Assembly: GCA_002270565.1 (NCBI GenBank)
Contig: NQMI01000033.1
Span: forward strand, 62,001 to 126,000
Direction: 5' to 3'
Source: Stenocarpella maydis
Lineage: Eukaryota > Ascomycota > Sordariomycetes > Diaporthales > Diaporthaceae
DNA: 64,000 nt
Part shown: positions 36,909 to 49,600 of the stretch, in pieces
How the letters are laid out: every line of letters starts with the position of its first letter
Numbering within the stretch: the first letter of the stretch is position 1
The notes under the pieces: generated by a model
Seen by the model: the letters and a program-made list of their open reading frames with translations, nothing else
What the model was told of the DNA's origin: nothing
The model's database searches: none
Made by a program: the position numbers and the translations under genes

Positions 36909-38598
36909 TGAAGTTTTGTTTAGATACGTGTGGGCAGGCGTTGTGGTGTTGGTCTAATGGAGTGAGCGGGGGGAGTAAAATTAGGGGCTCACAAGTGGGA
37001 GGGTGAATGCGACGCGGTCAACCTGGGGGATTAGCCATATATATAATATAATATATCTAAGTACTTTCTCTTTCGGCAAGCCTATGGAAGTCATGGACCA
37101 GGCCACCAAAGCACGAGAGGAGGTTCTGATGAGCCTCTTAGACCCTGGGAAGACTTGCTGCAACTGATGGGACATCTCTTCCTCTTGGAAGGGAGGATCA
37201 AGGAACTAGACAACAAATTATCCCGGAGGCATAAGAAGAGGGCAGACCAAGTGGCCCAGACTGGGGTCTTGAAATAATGGACTGGATGCCTCAAGCCAGC
37301 TACGCTACTCATACAAGGAGCCTTCCGTGGCAGCAGAATGGTGTCGCCCCTGTCTCTAGTAAATATCATTTTGACCGAAGCGGCGTGAGCAGAGCGTCAT
37401 TTTTGCACATATTTCTCTTGTTCCTCAAATATTCAAGGGTACAATCATATTCCAACAAGCTTCAAATTGGGAATCTGTAGCAATAGTAGTGTGCAACAGC
37501 ACGATTGGTGGGCTATCGCTACAGCCACCATACTGTAGCCAGAGGGTGTAGTTGCTTACTAAGCAACTACCACCCACTATATAGACCCGAGATGGCTGGC
37601 GGGCTACGCCCACTGCACCCACTACTCGAGAGAGAGAAAAAGAAATACAACAACAACACCCCACTCGTATTGCAATACGTGACCCATCCAACAGAATCAA
37701 ATCCGGTCCCATAACACACACCATGGGCACCCACCTACAACACCCAGAACCGAGATACCTGCACTCAAGCTGAATTCACTGGATTTACTAGTCCTACAGG
37801 CGTGACCAAGATAAATCCAGGTTTAATGCATGATTTGGCCTGGGATATATGGAGTTAGGAATGTAAATTAGGTACCTAGGTAGTTGAGATTGTCTTCTGG
37901 CTGGCCGCAGTTATGATGTGAATGACGGGTCTCTCTGGCCTCTAGCTACAGGCGCGAATCAAGACCCCAATCGTTGGTCATAGCACATCGATTCCAAGAT
38001 AGTCATGTGAGAATTGCTTTGCTCATAAAACTGAACTCTTACTGTTGCTCCTGGCTGCAGGTCTGTGGGTACTCACGATATCATTCGGCCTGTATCTAGT
38101 GTACTCTAGTGCGTAGAATGTGGCGAGCACTAACAATAATATGCAAGCAGGGGCAGCATGGATGACACGCAGTGTCCTCGCCAAGAGCCCGCTCGGGGGA
38201 AGCGACTCGCCGGATCCGACACCGTGTCAAGAATGTGGGTCCAAGTCCCTTGAATGTTGGCATCACATACTCAGGAACATGTCAACCCCGAAACGGGTCC
38301 GCTACAGTCCCTATCAAGTAGCTTATACCGCGTTGCATCCGGAGACACACACAGGAGCTGAGACGGAGGACCTGCATCCGCTGGCCATTTCATGCCGCCT
38401 CGGTCCGCAGAGCTAACGACATACCTCCTTGGTGCCGTCACCTGAAGAGACGCGACCTCGTCGAGCCGAGGTCGAACCAACACCTCGCCAAAGTTTTAAC
38501 GGGGCATCCCGCACCTTCAGATCTGCTCAGGATCTGCACCTGAGCGGGCCGCAAACCTTATGAAGCCCACGTCGTCGGCGCCGAGCTGAGCATCGACC
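36909..38598. other. Gene-free spacer, 1.7 kb
   Basis: No convincing gene. A TACCTAGGTA palindrome is at 37873-37882. The 3' end is the leader of the GH92 gene. Confidence 0.4.
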
Positions 38599-41305
38599 AT
38601 GGCGAGCGGCGCGCTCCCCCCCGGCGCCAAGTACAAGGAGAAGGTCGGCACGCCGTACCGACCGAAACGCCTCTCCCGGCGCCCCAGCAGGAGGACAGTG
38701 GTGTTGTACTCACTGGTGTTGTTCCTGGTCGTGGTCCTGTTCCCAGTGCCCGGGTTCACGTCCGTCAGGAGCGCGGTCCTGGACCTCATCATCCCGGGCC
38801 ACGCCATCCCGCCGAGGGCCACGCCGGCGAGAAGCGTGCTGAGGTACATCAACCCGCTCATCGGGACGACCAACGGCGGCCATGTGTTCCCCGGCGCGAC
38901 GCTGCCCTATGGGATGGCCAAGCCCGTCGCCGACTCGGCCAACAAGGACGAGAACGCGGCCGGCTACGTGGAGGACATGAGCTTCATCAGCGGGTTCTCG
39001 CACCTGCACGACTCGGGCACGGGCGGCAGGCCGTCTATGGGGCAGTTTCCCCTGTTCGTGCACCCGGGGTGCCCGGACGACGACATCGCCAGGTGCAAGT
39101 ACATGTCCCTCACCCGGCCCGTGATGCGCTGGCCCCTGTCCTCGAAGGCGAAGCCGGGCTACTTTTCCATCAGGCTCAAGAACTCGGTGGCCGCGGAGAT
39201 GACGGCGGCCGAGCACACGGCGCTGTATCGGTTCCGCTTCCCGGACAAGGACAGCCCGCAGGACGGCACGGGGAACGCAGTGCCGTATAGCCCTCTGATC
39301 CTGGTGGACCTCAACGACCTGGACAACACGCGGCACGGGGGCGGGATCCGCGTCGACGCGGACGGCATGCGCATCACGGGCGACAGCACGTACCGGCCAT
39401 CGTTCGGGACGGGCGAGTACGATGCGTTCTTCTGCGCCGACTTCAAGGGCGCCACCGTGCGCAAGGCGGGCACGTTCATGCAGGACGTCCCCGACGCTGG
39501 CCGCCGCATCCTGGAGCCGGACCCGCACGGTGACTTCAAGGTGCCGTCCGGGTCTGTGGGGGCGTGGATCCAGTTCGAGAAGCCGCCCAGGGACGAGATC
39601 CTGGCGCGCGTCGGGCTGAGCTTCATCTCGCGCGAGCAGGCGTGCCGCAACGCCGAGAGGGAGATTCCCGGGTGGGACTTTGCGGCCGTGCAGAAGCGCG
39701 CCGAGGACGCGTGGGCGGAGAAGCTGAGCGTCATCGAGGTCGACGAGACAGATATTGACCCCGCGCTGCTGGTGACCTTCTGGTCGGGTCTATACAGGAC
39801 GATGCTGTCGCCGCAGAACTACACGGGTGAGAACCAGCTGTGGAAATCAGATGAGCCGTATTTTGACTCGTGAGTGAACTGTGCCCCCCCATCCTCAGGG
39901 AAGTTACTGGCAACCAGGCTGGCTGACTTTCCATTTCAGGTTCTACTGCATTTGGGACTCATTCCGTGCTCAGCACCCGCTTCTTAGCATCATCGACCCT
40001 AGTGCGCAGGCGCAGATGGTCCGCACACTCGTCGATATCTATCGGAATCTTGGTAAGCATAGGCTATCAGAAGCGAGCAACGCCGTGAGATATTGCTGAC
40101 GCTGGGGTACAGGCAAGCTCCCGGACTGTCGGATGGCGTTCTGCAAGGGCTTCACACAGGGTGGAACCAACGCTGATGTCGTGATCGCGGATGCTTTTCT
40201 GAAGGGCATCACCGACGGCATAGACTGGGAGACGGCGTACGCAGCGGTCGTCTCGGACGCGGAGGAGGAGCCCCTAAGCTGGAACACCGAAGGCCGCGGC
40301 AACCTCGTCAGCTACCATAACCTCGGCTATATCCCGCATGACGACGTCGACACCAACGGCACGGGCCGGAGCACACGCAGCATCTCGCGGACGGTTGAGT
40401 ACGCGTATGACGACTTCGCCATCGCCCTGCTGGCCAAAGGCCTCGGCAAGGAGGACGACTACCGCAAGTACATGCAGCGCAGCGGAAACTGGAGGAACCT
40501 GTGGAATCCGAACCAGGGGGACGTGCTGGTGCAGACCAACAAGGAGTTCCAGGACGAGGAGCACGTGTGGAGCGAGTGGAAGGGGTTCCTCCAGATGCGC
40601 GGCGTCGACGGCAGCTGGAGGTACCACAACACGCGGACGTGCAGCCCCGTCCACGAGATGCACCAGTGCTACCTGGACACGGGCATGGGCACGTACGAGG
40701 GCAGCCCGTGGCTGTACAGCTTCTACGTGCCGCAGGACATGGCGTCGCTGATCGGCGCCATGGGCGGGCCGGAGCTCTTCACCAAGCGGCTCGACTACTT
40801 CCACGAGTCCGGCATCATCTACATGGGCAACGAGCAGTCCTTCCTGCCCGTCTTCCAGTTCCACTACGCCGGGCGCCCGGGCCTCAGCTCGTACTGGGCG
40901 CACCGGTACATCCCCAGCCTGTTCAACACCACCTTTGCCGGCATCCCGGGCAACGACGACTGCGCAATGGGGGCGTTTTCGGGGCTGGCGATGATGGGCT
41001 TCTTCCCCGTGGCCGGGCAGGACGTGTACCTACTTACGCCCCCGTTCTTCCGCGAGGTGAAGCTCCGGGCCAGGCACGGCCAGTGGTCCATCATCAGGGT
41101 GGTCAACTTTGATCCGACGTACCAGGCCAAGTACATCCAGAGCGCGACGCTCAACGGGAAGCCGTGGGCCAGGAGCTGGATCACGCACGACTTCTTTGTG
41201 AAGGGCGGCGTGCTGGAGTTTGTGGTGGGCACGAGGGAGAGCGCCAGCTGGGGAACGGCGGCTGAGGATCTGCCGCCGAGCTGGACCGTGAAGGCTATTG
41301 AGTAA
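38599..41305 (+). CDS. Glycoside hydrolase family 92 (alpha-mannosidase-type), membrane-anchored
   Basis: Three exons: 38599-39869, 39940-40052 and 40113-41305, 858 aa, all frames closing. A basic cytosolic N-terminus (PKRLSRRPSRRT) precedes one hydrophobic segment (residues about 34-52), a type II signal anchor, so the catalytic part faces the secretory lumen or outside. GH92 marks: INPLIGTTNGGHVFPGATLPYGM near residue 85, SFISGFSHLHDSGTG, FWSGLYRTMLSPQ, and in the C-terminal (alpha/alpha)6 domain YSFYVPQDMASLI and GIPGNDDCAMGAFSGLAMMGFFPV. Family members are Ca2+-dependent exo-alpha-mannosidases that trim alpha-1,2 and other linkages of N-glycans or mannoproteins. The third exon is unusually GC-rich. 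Confidence 0.94.
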
Positions 41306-41758
41306 AATAAATAGTGCATCAATAATAGAGACAGAGGCATGGCTGCAAATGTATCCCGTTGAATTTCCAAGGATACCTCCTGAAGAGAACCCAGAGTAAA
41401 CAGACAGCTGGCTGGATTATCGACGCAGCACTTGAAATGAGAGAAGTGGACTTCGTTCAAGAGGAAGTGGATCAGTCACACGTGCTTTCGCGTTGCGAGG
41501 CTGGGAAGATGATTCGCAGGGAACGCGGGTTTCGGAGGTGAAACGCGACTTGGTCGCGTCAATTCTCCCGGCCGAGGTCAGCAATGACGTCCACACTCGA
41601 GCCAAATCCTTCGTGCCAAATCCCTTGTGACTCTTTGTTGCCCTGCATCGCCCTCGACATTTTTTAGCCCCAGCACACTGCTTGCCTGTATTAAGTACCC
41701 AGGTATCGTTGACCCATTCAACTCGGACTCTTGTGGCACGACTATATGCACCACCGAC
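41306..41758. other. Spacer between GH92 and the DUF2461 gene
   Basis: 3' end of GH92 and promoter of the next gene; nothing else seen. Confidence 0.4.
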
Positions 41759-43346
41759 ATGCCCCCACGAAAGCGAAGCGCCCCACCCGAGACCCCCATG
41801 GCATCCACCAGCCGTCGATCAACGCGCATCAGCTCCTCTGGCAAGAAGAGCCGATACTTCGAGGGCTCCTCTGATGAAGACCATGGCGATCCGGTAGCCA
41901 GGGAGGCCAAGCCAGCAAACGGTAATGGCACCGGCAGGAAGAGGGGGAGGCCGCGCAAGAACCCCGTGTCCCAATCAACACCCACCAGCAAGAAGGCCAA
42001 GATAGGGCAGGACGACGACTCAGACGAGTTCCAGGTGGATGGGAAAAATGAGGAGGAAGAAGACGACGATGAACTGGACGAGGACGAGGAGCCGCGCGTC
42101 ACCATAACCCCGTTGAATAAGATGCGCGGGACCGGAGGCATCGACTACGAGGACAACAAGCTACATCCAAACACTCTGCTCTTCCTCGGAGACCTCAAGG
42201 CGAACAACAAGAGGTCATGGCTCAAATGCAAGTAGCAACACCATACCCAAAACCCCAGAGAGAGGCGTGCGTGCATGGACCACGGCTAACCGAGTGGACC
42301 TCCAGCCAACGACCCTGAATATCGCCGCTCCCTTCAAGACTGGAACTCGTACGTCGAGACATTGATGCAGAAGATCGTCGCCGTGGACCCCACCATCCCA
42401 GAACTGCCCCTCAAGGACGTCGTCTTCCGCATCTACCGCGACATCCGCTTCAGCAACGACCCGACCCCCTACAAGCCGCACTACAGCGTCGCATTCTCGC
42501 GCACGGGGCGGAAGGGCCCCTATGCGTGCTACTATGTCCACTGCGAGCCCGGGTCGAGCTTCATTGGCGGTGGGCTCTGGCACCCGGATGCCTCGCACCT
42601 GGCCAAGCTGCGTGCGTCCATCGACGAGAGGCCGCGCCGGTGGAGGAGGGTGCTGCTGGAGGACGAGTTCCGGAAGGAATTCCTGCCCGGGGCGAAGAGG
42701 GGTGATGAGAAGAGCTGCCTCAAGGCGTTCTGCAAGGCGAATGTGGAGAATGCTCTGAAGAAGAAGCCAAAGGTTCGAGCAGCTTCCACCCCGTTCCCTG
42801 CCCTCTTCCCGCTACATTTTCCCGATTTGATCTGGCCCTATACTCCTGGTGCCGAGGTCCAACGTGCTCCTCACTCCCTGTTCAGTGCTTTGCTACGGTC
42901 TCCTGGCGGTGGGGTGTGGTCGTGTTTTGGGTATAATGAAGAGCGTTGTCTTGTCGAGGACGGGCCAAGGAACCTGTTTGACCATACAGCGGCTAACACG
43001 CCCCTCTGTCACAGGGCTTTGACGCCGATCACCGAGATATTGAGTTACTCAAGCTGCGAAACTTCACGGTGGGGAAGAAAATCCCTGACAGTATCTTTAC
43101 CGCGGATGACAGCCAGGAACAGATCACGCAAATAATCAGGGCCATGGTTGGATATGTGAGTGGAACGTGCTCTAGACCATTGTGCAACCCCTCAAGGCTG
43201 ACTAGCTCCAGGTCGGCTTCCTGAACGATGTGGTCATGCCTGACCCAAACCTGGATAGTGACTCGAGCTCGGAGGATGACGACGAGCACGAGGACGAGGA
43301 CGAAAATAACAACGCGGACGAAAATGGCAACGAGGAAGAAGAATGA
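41759..43346 (+). CDS. DUF2461 (TIGR02453) domain protein with nuclear-type N-terminus
   Basis: Four exons: 41759-42227, 42306-42772, 43015-43155 and 43212-43346, 403 aa. The start at MPPRKRSAPP gives a basic N-terminus with an AT-hook-like KRGRPRK and a KKAK patch, then an acidic Glu/Asp tract, together suggesting nuclear localisation. The DUF2461 domain follows: LLFLGDLKANNKRSWLK, FRIYRDIRFSNDPTPYKPHY, GGGLWHPDASHLAKLR. The C-terminus is again acidic. The first intron has a GC donor (GCAAGT, 42228) in place of GT; it is the only choice I found that keeps the conserved WLKSNDPEYRRS frame. The family is conserved in fungi without an established function. Confidence 0.88.
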
Positions 43347-45125
43347 GGGCACCGAGGCTAGCCTTCTGGGCTGGCTTCATTATGGCATGATACTGACGTC
43401 GCTTGTATAGAGATCAGGCAGGGTTCGCGCCATCAGACGACAACCATCTCTGAACCCTTTTCGATCGTGACTGCTCGCCCCGACCAGATGAACGGCCTGT
43501 TCCCGATGAATTCTTCCAACGGCCCAGATGAGCCCGCAGGCGCATTGGATGAGACGCGGCTGTTGGTAATTAATGAGAAATGACAGCTCGTTTTAACTTC
43601 ACCTGCGCTCGGGATCCCGACTAGCAGTTTCGATCACATGTGCTCAATCTCCACTGCAAAGAACCCAGAGCCAACAAAGGATCTCCCTCGACTGAGGCAG
43701 CCATCCCAAGTGCGAACCACTAACACCATCATCTGATGTGGCTGCTGATGAATCCCAATTCTTTACACGTTGACACTGACTCTGGCAATATGTGATGGTG
43801 CGATATATCCTCAACATAGATTTTGTCATTGCAGTTCAAACAAGTGGCGGCTCCCTCAACAATAAACCTCGTGGGCGACTCGCAGCCACGGATTGCCGAG
43901 ATCCACCCCACTTGCGCCCTGCTGTAATGCGATTGGCTCCGCATGCGGCCTAGGAGATTACACTCCTCGGGCCGCCACGATGGTCATCCCACTCGGGAAC
44001 AGGCTGGCCCTGGTCGCCGGCAATTTCATGCATCGATGATGGCTGCTACCAGGCCACCAGAGGAGAGAAGAGAGCTGAGGGGCCGGGTCCTGGATGTCAG
44101 ATTGATTGCGGCCCGCGCGAACGTTTGGTTGTTTCGAGTGTTTCTGGCTGGTATGATCCGGATACCCCACAGCAAAGGAAAGCTTGGAAACCAGACGTGC
44201 GCCTCGGCAAGTCCTGCCAGGCACAGGGGGTTCACTGTTCTAGGCTAGGCTTCCGAGCGGCGTACCTTTCCCCAGCACCAAAAATGGAGCACACGGAAAA
44301 GTATAATCACTTGCATATCAAGTTTAAGCCCCCCCCCAATCAAGATGAAGCAAACAGGTGGTTTGTGTGCCTGACCCACAGACATCCAGGGCTCGGAAGA
44401 AAAAGAACCTCGACTTTTCAGCCTCGTGGTGGCGGCGCATTGCGGGACAGATGAACCGCGAGGTCGGACGCAAGGTCGGACGAGAAAAACCGCAACCCTA
44501 TTCTATGTATATACCACGGCACTCGTGCTAGCTCAACTGACGCTCCTTCGACGTGCAGATCCCCATGACTCGAGAGCGCTCGTGCTGACGGCACAGCAGA
44601 GGCCAGCCCGTTGCTCAACGGCCAGACCGTCTGGACGGATTGACATCGGGAGACGTTTGGCGGTTATCAGACAGCTACAGAAGCGCTGTTGTCGGCCTCC
44701 GGATTTGGCGGGCTGATAGGCAGGGGTAACCGCGGGTTTAAGGTATAGTGACGTCCCGGCCCACCAGTTCATGGGTGGAGAGGTCGGGTGGACCAGGCTG
44801 TGGGCTCTGCCGGCGCCTGGCTCCTCCAGCTCAGGCGCAGCATCTCCCCCCTGCCCAGTCATACATATGCCGACGCCAATATTGGTGGGCACTCCCCCGG
44901 GGGTGTTGTGATCGCCTCCTTTTACTAGCGGCTTGGTGAAGGCTGCTCCGGCCAGGTACACATATGCAGGCCTTCAGGACATTAAACTCCGGGCCAGCTC
45001 GATCTAATGCCACAGACATATTGCGGCCTCATGCGATCAGTCATTTTCTTGCAGGTGATCGGCTTCACTTCGTGAAGGGGACGGAGGCGCCTCTTCCCAC
45101 GGCTTGCTCCCTGTCTTGGCCTTCA
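43347..45125. other. Gene-free spacer, 1.8 kb
   Basis: No supported gene; short open stretches on both strands overlap each other and show no family motif. Confidence 0.4.
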
Positions 45126-45361
45126 TCTATATAAGTGTTCAAGATGTCTCCTTGAGAGCCGGTGGTGTGTCTGTGCTAACCAGTCCATCATCACGAGACA
45201 AACGCTTCCTACGCTTTCTTCAATAAACAAACGTTCTTCACTTCGCTACATTTCTCTTTCAAGACCAATTTCACTTCCAGGCTTGAGGCCGTCATTCACT
45301 GCTGTCCACCACGCCTCGCTCGTTCGTACACTTACCTGACAACGCACTTCCGACAGCAGCA
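45126..45361 (+). promoter_or_regulatory. Core promoter and leader of the cutinase gene
   Basis: TATATAAG at 45128-45135 lies about 230 bp before the ATG. The leader between them is CT- and CA-rich with CAAACAAACG-type tracts, as in strongly expressed fungal genes. Confidence 0.5.
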
Positions 45362-46657
45362 ATGCATTACCAAGCCCTCCTTGTCGTCTACTTCTCCTCC
45401 ATGGCGGCGGGCCTGCCCGTCTCCACAAAGACAACGCGCCAGGGCATTCCAGGCCTTGGGGGCGGCACGGGTACCGGGGGCATCCCGAGTCTCCCGGGTG
45501 GCATCCCGGGCCTCGGAGGCGGGGGTGGCGGCGGCGGCGGCGGCGGCATCCCCGGCTCCCGGTGGGATTCGGGCCTGGTCGGCGGCGGCGCCGGCCGTGT
45601 GGGCTTGGCACCCCGGGTCTACCGAGCGCCATCCCGGGCCTGGGCGGCGGCCGCGCCGGTGTGGGGCTGGATTCCGGGTCTACCGAGCGGCATCCCGGCC
45701 TGGCGGCGGCGGTGGGGGTGGTGGTGTGGTGTTGTGTGGTATCCCAGGCCTGGGTGGCGGCGGGGGGGGTGGCGGAATCCCAGGTCTTCCGAGTGGCATT
45801 CCCGGCCTGGGTGGCGGCGGCGGGGGTTGGCGATTGGGCATCCCGGGTCTACCGAGCGGCATCCCAGGCCTAGGCGGCGGCGGTGGGGGTGGCGGTCTAC
45901 CAGGTTTACCGGGCGGCATTCCAGGCCCGGGTGGCGGCGGGGTGGTGGTGGTGGCATCCCAGGTTTACCGGGTGGCATTCCAGGCTTGGGCGGCTCCGGT
46001 GGACTGCCCGGCCTCAGTGGAGGAGGTAGTGCCAGCACCGAAAAGGGGGGCACGGGCTCATCCTCCAGGTCTAACAACGCCACCGAGCCCGCAGGAGACT
46101 GCAAGGCCGTGACCGTCGTCTTCGCCCGCGGCACGGGCGACCCGGGCGCGCTGGGCACCATCGTCGGCCCAGGCCTGGAGACGGCGCTCAGCACGGCGCT
46201 CAGCAACAACGTGGTGGTCACGGGCGTCGACTACGCCGCGTCGGCGGAGGGGATCGCGACCGAGATAGGCGGCAAGGGCGGCGCGGGGACGCAGGCCATG
46301 GTCCAGGCGGTGGAGAGCGCGGTCTCGTCCTGTCCGGACACGCAGGTCGTGGTGTCTGGGTACTCGCAGGGGGCCATGCTCGTCCACAACACCATGAACA
46401 ACCTGGACTCCGCCGCCGCCGGGAAGGTCAAGGCCGCCGTTACGTTTGGCGACCCCTTTGTCGGGCAGGCCGTCAAGGGTATCCCGGAGGGGTCGTTCAA
46501 GTCCTTCTGCGCGTCGGGTGATGCCATCTGCTCGACTAGGGCTGCGAGCTCAGCCTCGTCCGGGGGCACCCAGAGTGCCAGTGCTGCAGGCCACCTTGGA
46601 TATGGTTCTGATACCGATGCTGCTGCGGCTTTTATCAAGGAAAAGGTCTCCGTTTAA
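45362..46657 (+). CDS. Cutinase-family esterase with long Gly/Pro-rich repeat region
   Basis: A single open frame of 431 aa. Signal peptide residues 1-18. Residues 28-230 are a repetitive Gly-rich region with units like GIPGLPSGIPGLGGG. The C-terminal 200 residues are an alpha/beta-hydrolase of the cutinase family: CKAVTVVFARGTGDPG, nucleophile Ser334 in SGYSQGA, Asp386 in CASGDAIC, His411 in GHLGYGSD. It would hydrolyse cutin or other esters outside the cell. In the middle of the repeats (45700-45950) the GIPGL-type unit is legible in frame +1 relative to the ORF, while the ORF reads Arg/Trp-rich sequence. This suggests compensating indels in the Gly tracts or sequencing errors in GC-rich DNA. 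Confidence 0.88.
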   Translation: MHYQALLVVYFSSMAAGLPVSTKTTRQGIPGLGGGTGTGGIPSLPGGIPGLGGGGGGGGGGGIPGSRWDSGLVGGGAGRVGLAPRVYRAPSRAWAAAAPVWGWIPGLPSGIPAWRRRWGWWCGVVWYPRPGWRRGGWRNPRSSEWHSRPGWRRRGLAIGHPGSTERHPRPRRRRWGWRSTRFTGRHSRPGWRRGGGGGIPGLPGGIPGLGGSGGLPGLSGGGSASTEKGGTGSSSRSNNATEPAGDCKAVTVVFARGTGDPGALGTIVGPGLETALSTALSNNVVVTGVDYAASAEGIATEIGGKGGAGTQAMVQAVESAVSSCPDTQVVVSGYSQGAMLVHNTMNNLDSAAAGKVKAAVTFGDPFVGQAVKGIPEGSFKSFCASGDAICSTRAASSASSGGTQSASAAGHLGYGSDTDAAAAFIKEKVSV

Positions 46658-49600
46658 ATGGAAGCTATTGTTTGGCCTTCAAAGGCGGCCTTATTAGCAA
46701 TTCCTCTCGCGACATTGGATTGTTGGGAAGGGGATGATTTGACTCTTGTTATCCTCCTATTGTGTGTGTATATATACTTCCAGTTCAAGGTAGCATTACC
46801 GAGTCCCTGTATACTAGAGATAGCTGGGGTTGGGAGACTGCAAATTAGTTATTACAATCATGTCAACATGCAATTAAACCTCTACTTATGTGCTGCTGTC
46901 TTTATGCTCACATGGAGAAAACTATGTTAGAATCCACATAATATGCATCTTAGCATGCTGCGACGTCGTATCAACCTCTAATATCGTAGCTAAAAAGGCC
47001 TTTTCAGATATTTTCTACCACCCAACCAATTATCTTTTCTATTAGCTCTGCTTTTAATGGTATTTTCCATGGAAATATCTAAAACTAGATACAGTCCTTA
47101 ATAAATCAGACACCAGCTAGCAACTGGGGTAAAAGCTATCATTAGCTATTTTTTCTCTCGAGTAGATTGTCCATGGTATGGCTCTTCAGTTCAGTCTGAC
47201 TAGAAAAGGAGCAGGTTTATGGCCATGAGGAATCACCAGAGTTGAGTGCAATCAGGCGGCAACTTGGAATCCCAAAGATCCATTGCAAAAGGCAGGGTAC
47301 AGACTATGCAGGCAGCCAGCCAGGTCGTGCAACGTCTTCCGCTAGAGTCGATCAGGTGGGTCCTCGACACTTTCCACCGGTGTTGTTGTCGAGCAAGCAC
47401 CGCTAGTTCGACTACGGCTTCTATATATATGCATACAAGTTGCGTCTTTTCATGACAGGATGGCTTGTCGACGCACAAGTGCAACTGTCCTCTTTATGCC
47501 GGGAGGCAGAGACGCAAGCGGGCAGTGGAGGCGAGTGTACTTACGCATCCGTCTTGGCTCACTCTTGAGTTGTCTCATTGAAATCAGCATCTTATACTCA
47601 ACAAGCAGCATCAGATGCTCACCCTTGGGCCCTTTTGTGAGGTGGAACCATCTAATCCTGGCGGTTGGTCGCCTGTCTACCAGGAGCTATTCAACATTGT
47701 CCTGTGGTTGATGGCGGCCGAAAATCACCGCCAACCGAGATTTTGACCCTGGCTACGAACGCAACAGAGGAATATCCTAAGACTACACCAAAGCATGGAG
47801 GACTCGTTTCAAGGTGTGAATGTGTTGAGCAATAATGATTTGTGAGTCAGTTTGTCCCATGCGTCTCGTAAGGGGGGGGGGGGGGGGGGGTCGCTGGCGA
47901 TGCCAAATTGAACTTCACGTAACCCCTGGCTCTCTGGATACTTAACTGGCAAGTTGCAACCACGGGAGGTAGCAGACGCTGTCTTGTCCATAGTGCAGTT
48001 CTACGTTGGGCTGGCCTAACGTGCAACGAGAGAGACACACTATCGGTCACGTCAGATACGATTTCGTGGTGGAATTTTCCGCCTTCTTTCTATACATCAG
48101 GGAGGGGCTCAGCTGCCTTACTCGTGCTGTACGTAGACACCGGGTTTGCAGAACAGAGCATCAGGCTAGTATCTGGCATAGCAGAAGCTTCACACCAAGT
48201 GCCCCAAGATTTCATTCCATTCGTACAGGTTGTGAACCCTGGATTGCTCTTTATCAGGGCCTTAGACCATCAAAAATGCGAGCCTTCTTGTCTTCTACAC
48301 TTCAAAGTGGCGAAATTTAGGACACACAGGTACCTAGGTATGGAAAGATGCCAGGGAGCTGCCCACCGTAACCAGCTACACCACAGACCCAAAGTTCAAG
48401 CAATGACGGGACTCCTCGGTCACTCGGCGGGTCCACTTATAACCTGGGCACAAACATCTCTGACAAAAGGGGCCTCTCCCCTTACCAGTACTAGTATTAC
48501 AAGGTCCATTGAAAACCTTGTTTGAGCCCTCATACCATACCCAGAGGCATCATGATTGTCGGAGAGCAAACAAGGCCTGACCGTGCTGCATCTTTCTGTC
48601 GGCTGGCCTTTTGGCCACTCCGTTCTGCTGAATACAGGTGCTATGCTGCTCCTCAACAATTGGAATGACATGTTCTGGTCCCATTACGGCCAATACCGTC
48701 TCCCCTGGCTCTTTAGTTGTGCTCCCGCGAACGGGTAGGCGCAAACCCATGATTTTGTTCTGAGACAGGTTGTACTTTAATTCTCGTAGACCCTCCAAGC
48801 GGAAAGACGATTCCCGTGTTGTTACTCCGCATGTGATTTGCAAGTCATGTCAGCCGAGTGTGCTGACGTGCTCAGATATGGATCACACCTAGCCGGGCAG
48901 TGGGACAGTGGGACTCTCTCTACCTAGGTACCCAATACATCTATACAGATAAAAGTCCTCCGGTACCTCCACTCCATGTCTCTTTTAGCAGCTATTTATT
49001 TGGTCATGTAGATGTGAACTACATGTTGCAAATGTCTTGACGAATAATCATACCAGGCGGTCATTGTGTGCCTCTCAAAGGCTGAGGATTGTACAATCCG
49101 GCAAGACTTACTTGACCCATGCGTAGCGTTAGGGATGGAAATTCCTTCTTCCGGGCCGAAACAACCGAGCGCGTGGAAGAGGCTGGGAATCGGCCATTGA
49201 TGGGGGGAGAATCATCACCAGACACCTTCCAGGGAATGAAGTCTAATCGGACGCTCGGGTTCCTACGAATTGCGCCCAGATGCCCCACCTCGAGACACGG
49301 GTGTGCGGGTGGATCGCAAACTCCTGCATCGCCTGGCGGTCTCACAGCCTGTTCATAGTAGGCGCTGCATAAAGGAACCGAGGTGGGGGAACGCAAAGAC
49401 CTGCGAACCTGTGGGTCGTGCTGTAGCATCGCACTGGGCAGGAGTTGGTGATTTTAAGGTTTTTGGCGGCGTGGTCAGACAGGGGCCTCAGGTCCAGGCA
49501 CGAAATATGAATGGTGGGCTCTTCCCAGCTCCAAACGAGGCCTCCCCATGAAACGCGGATGACATGTGCATCCCTTCAAGGCCCGAATCCTATCCGTTGT

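Noticed and set aside
38710..39528. 272-codon minus-strand frame opposite GH92
   Set aside because: An Arg/Val/Ala-rich shadow of a GC-rich gene with no family resemblance; GH92 motifs are clear on the plus strand.
40274..40903. 209-codon minus-strand frame opposite GH92 exon 3
   Set aside because: Same reason: composition-driven shadow.
45619..46221. Long Pro-rich minus-strand frame opposite the cutinase repeats
   Set aside because: It is the mirror of the Gly codons on the plus strand (GGC/GCC) and carries no independent motif.
47872..47890. Run of 19 G
   Set aside because: A homopolymer prone to assembly and sequencing error; no G-quadruplex pattern of separate tracts is present.
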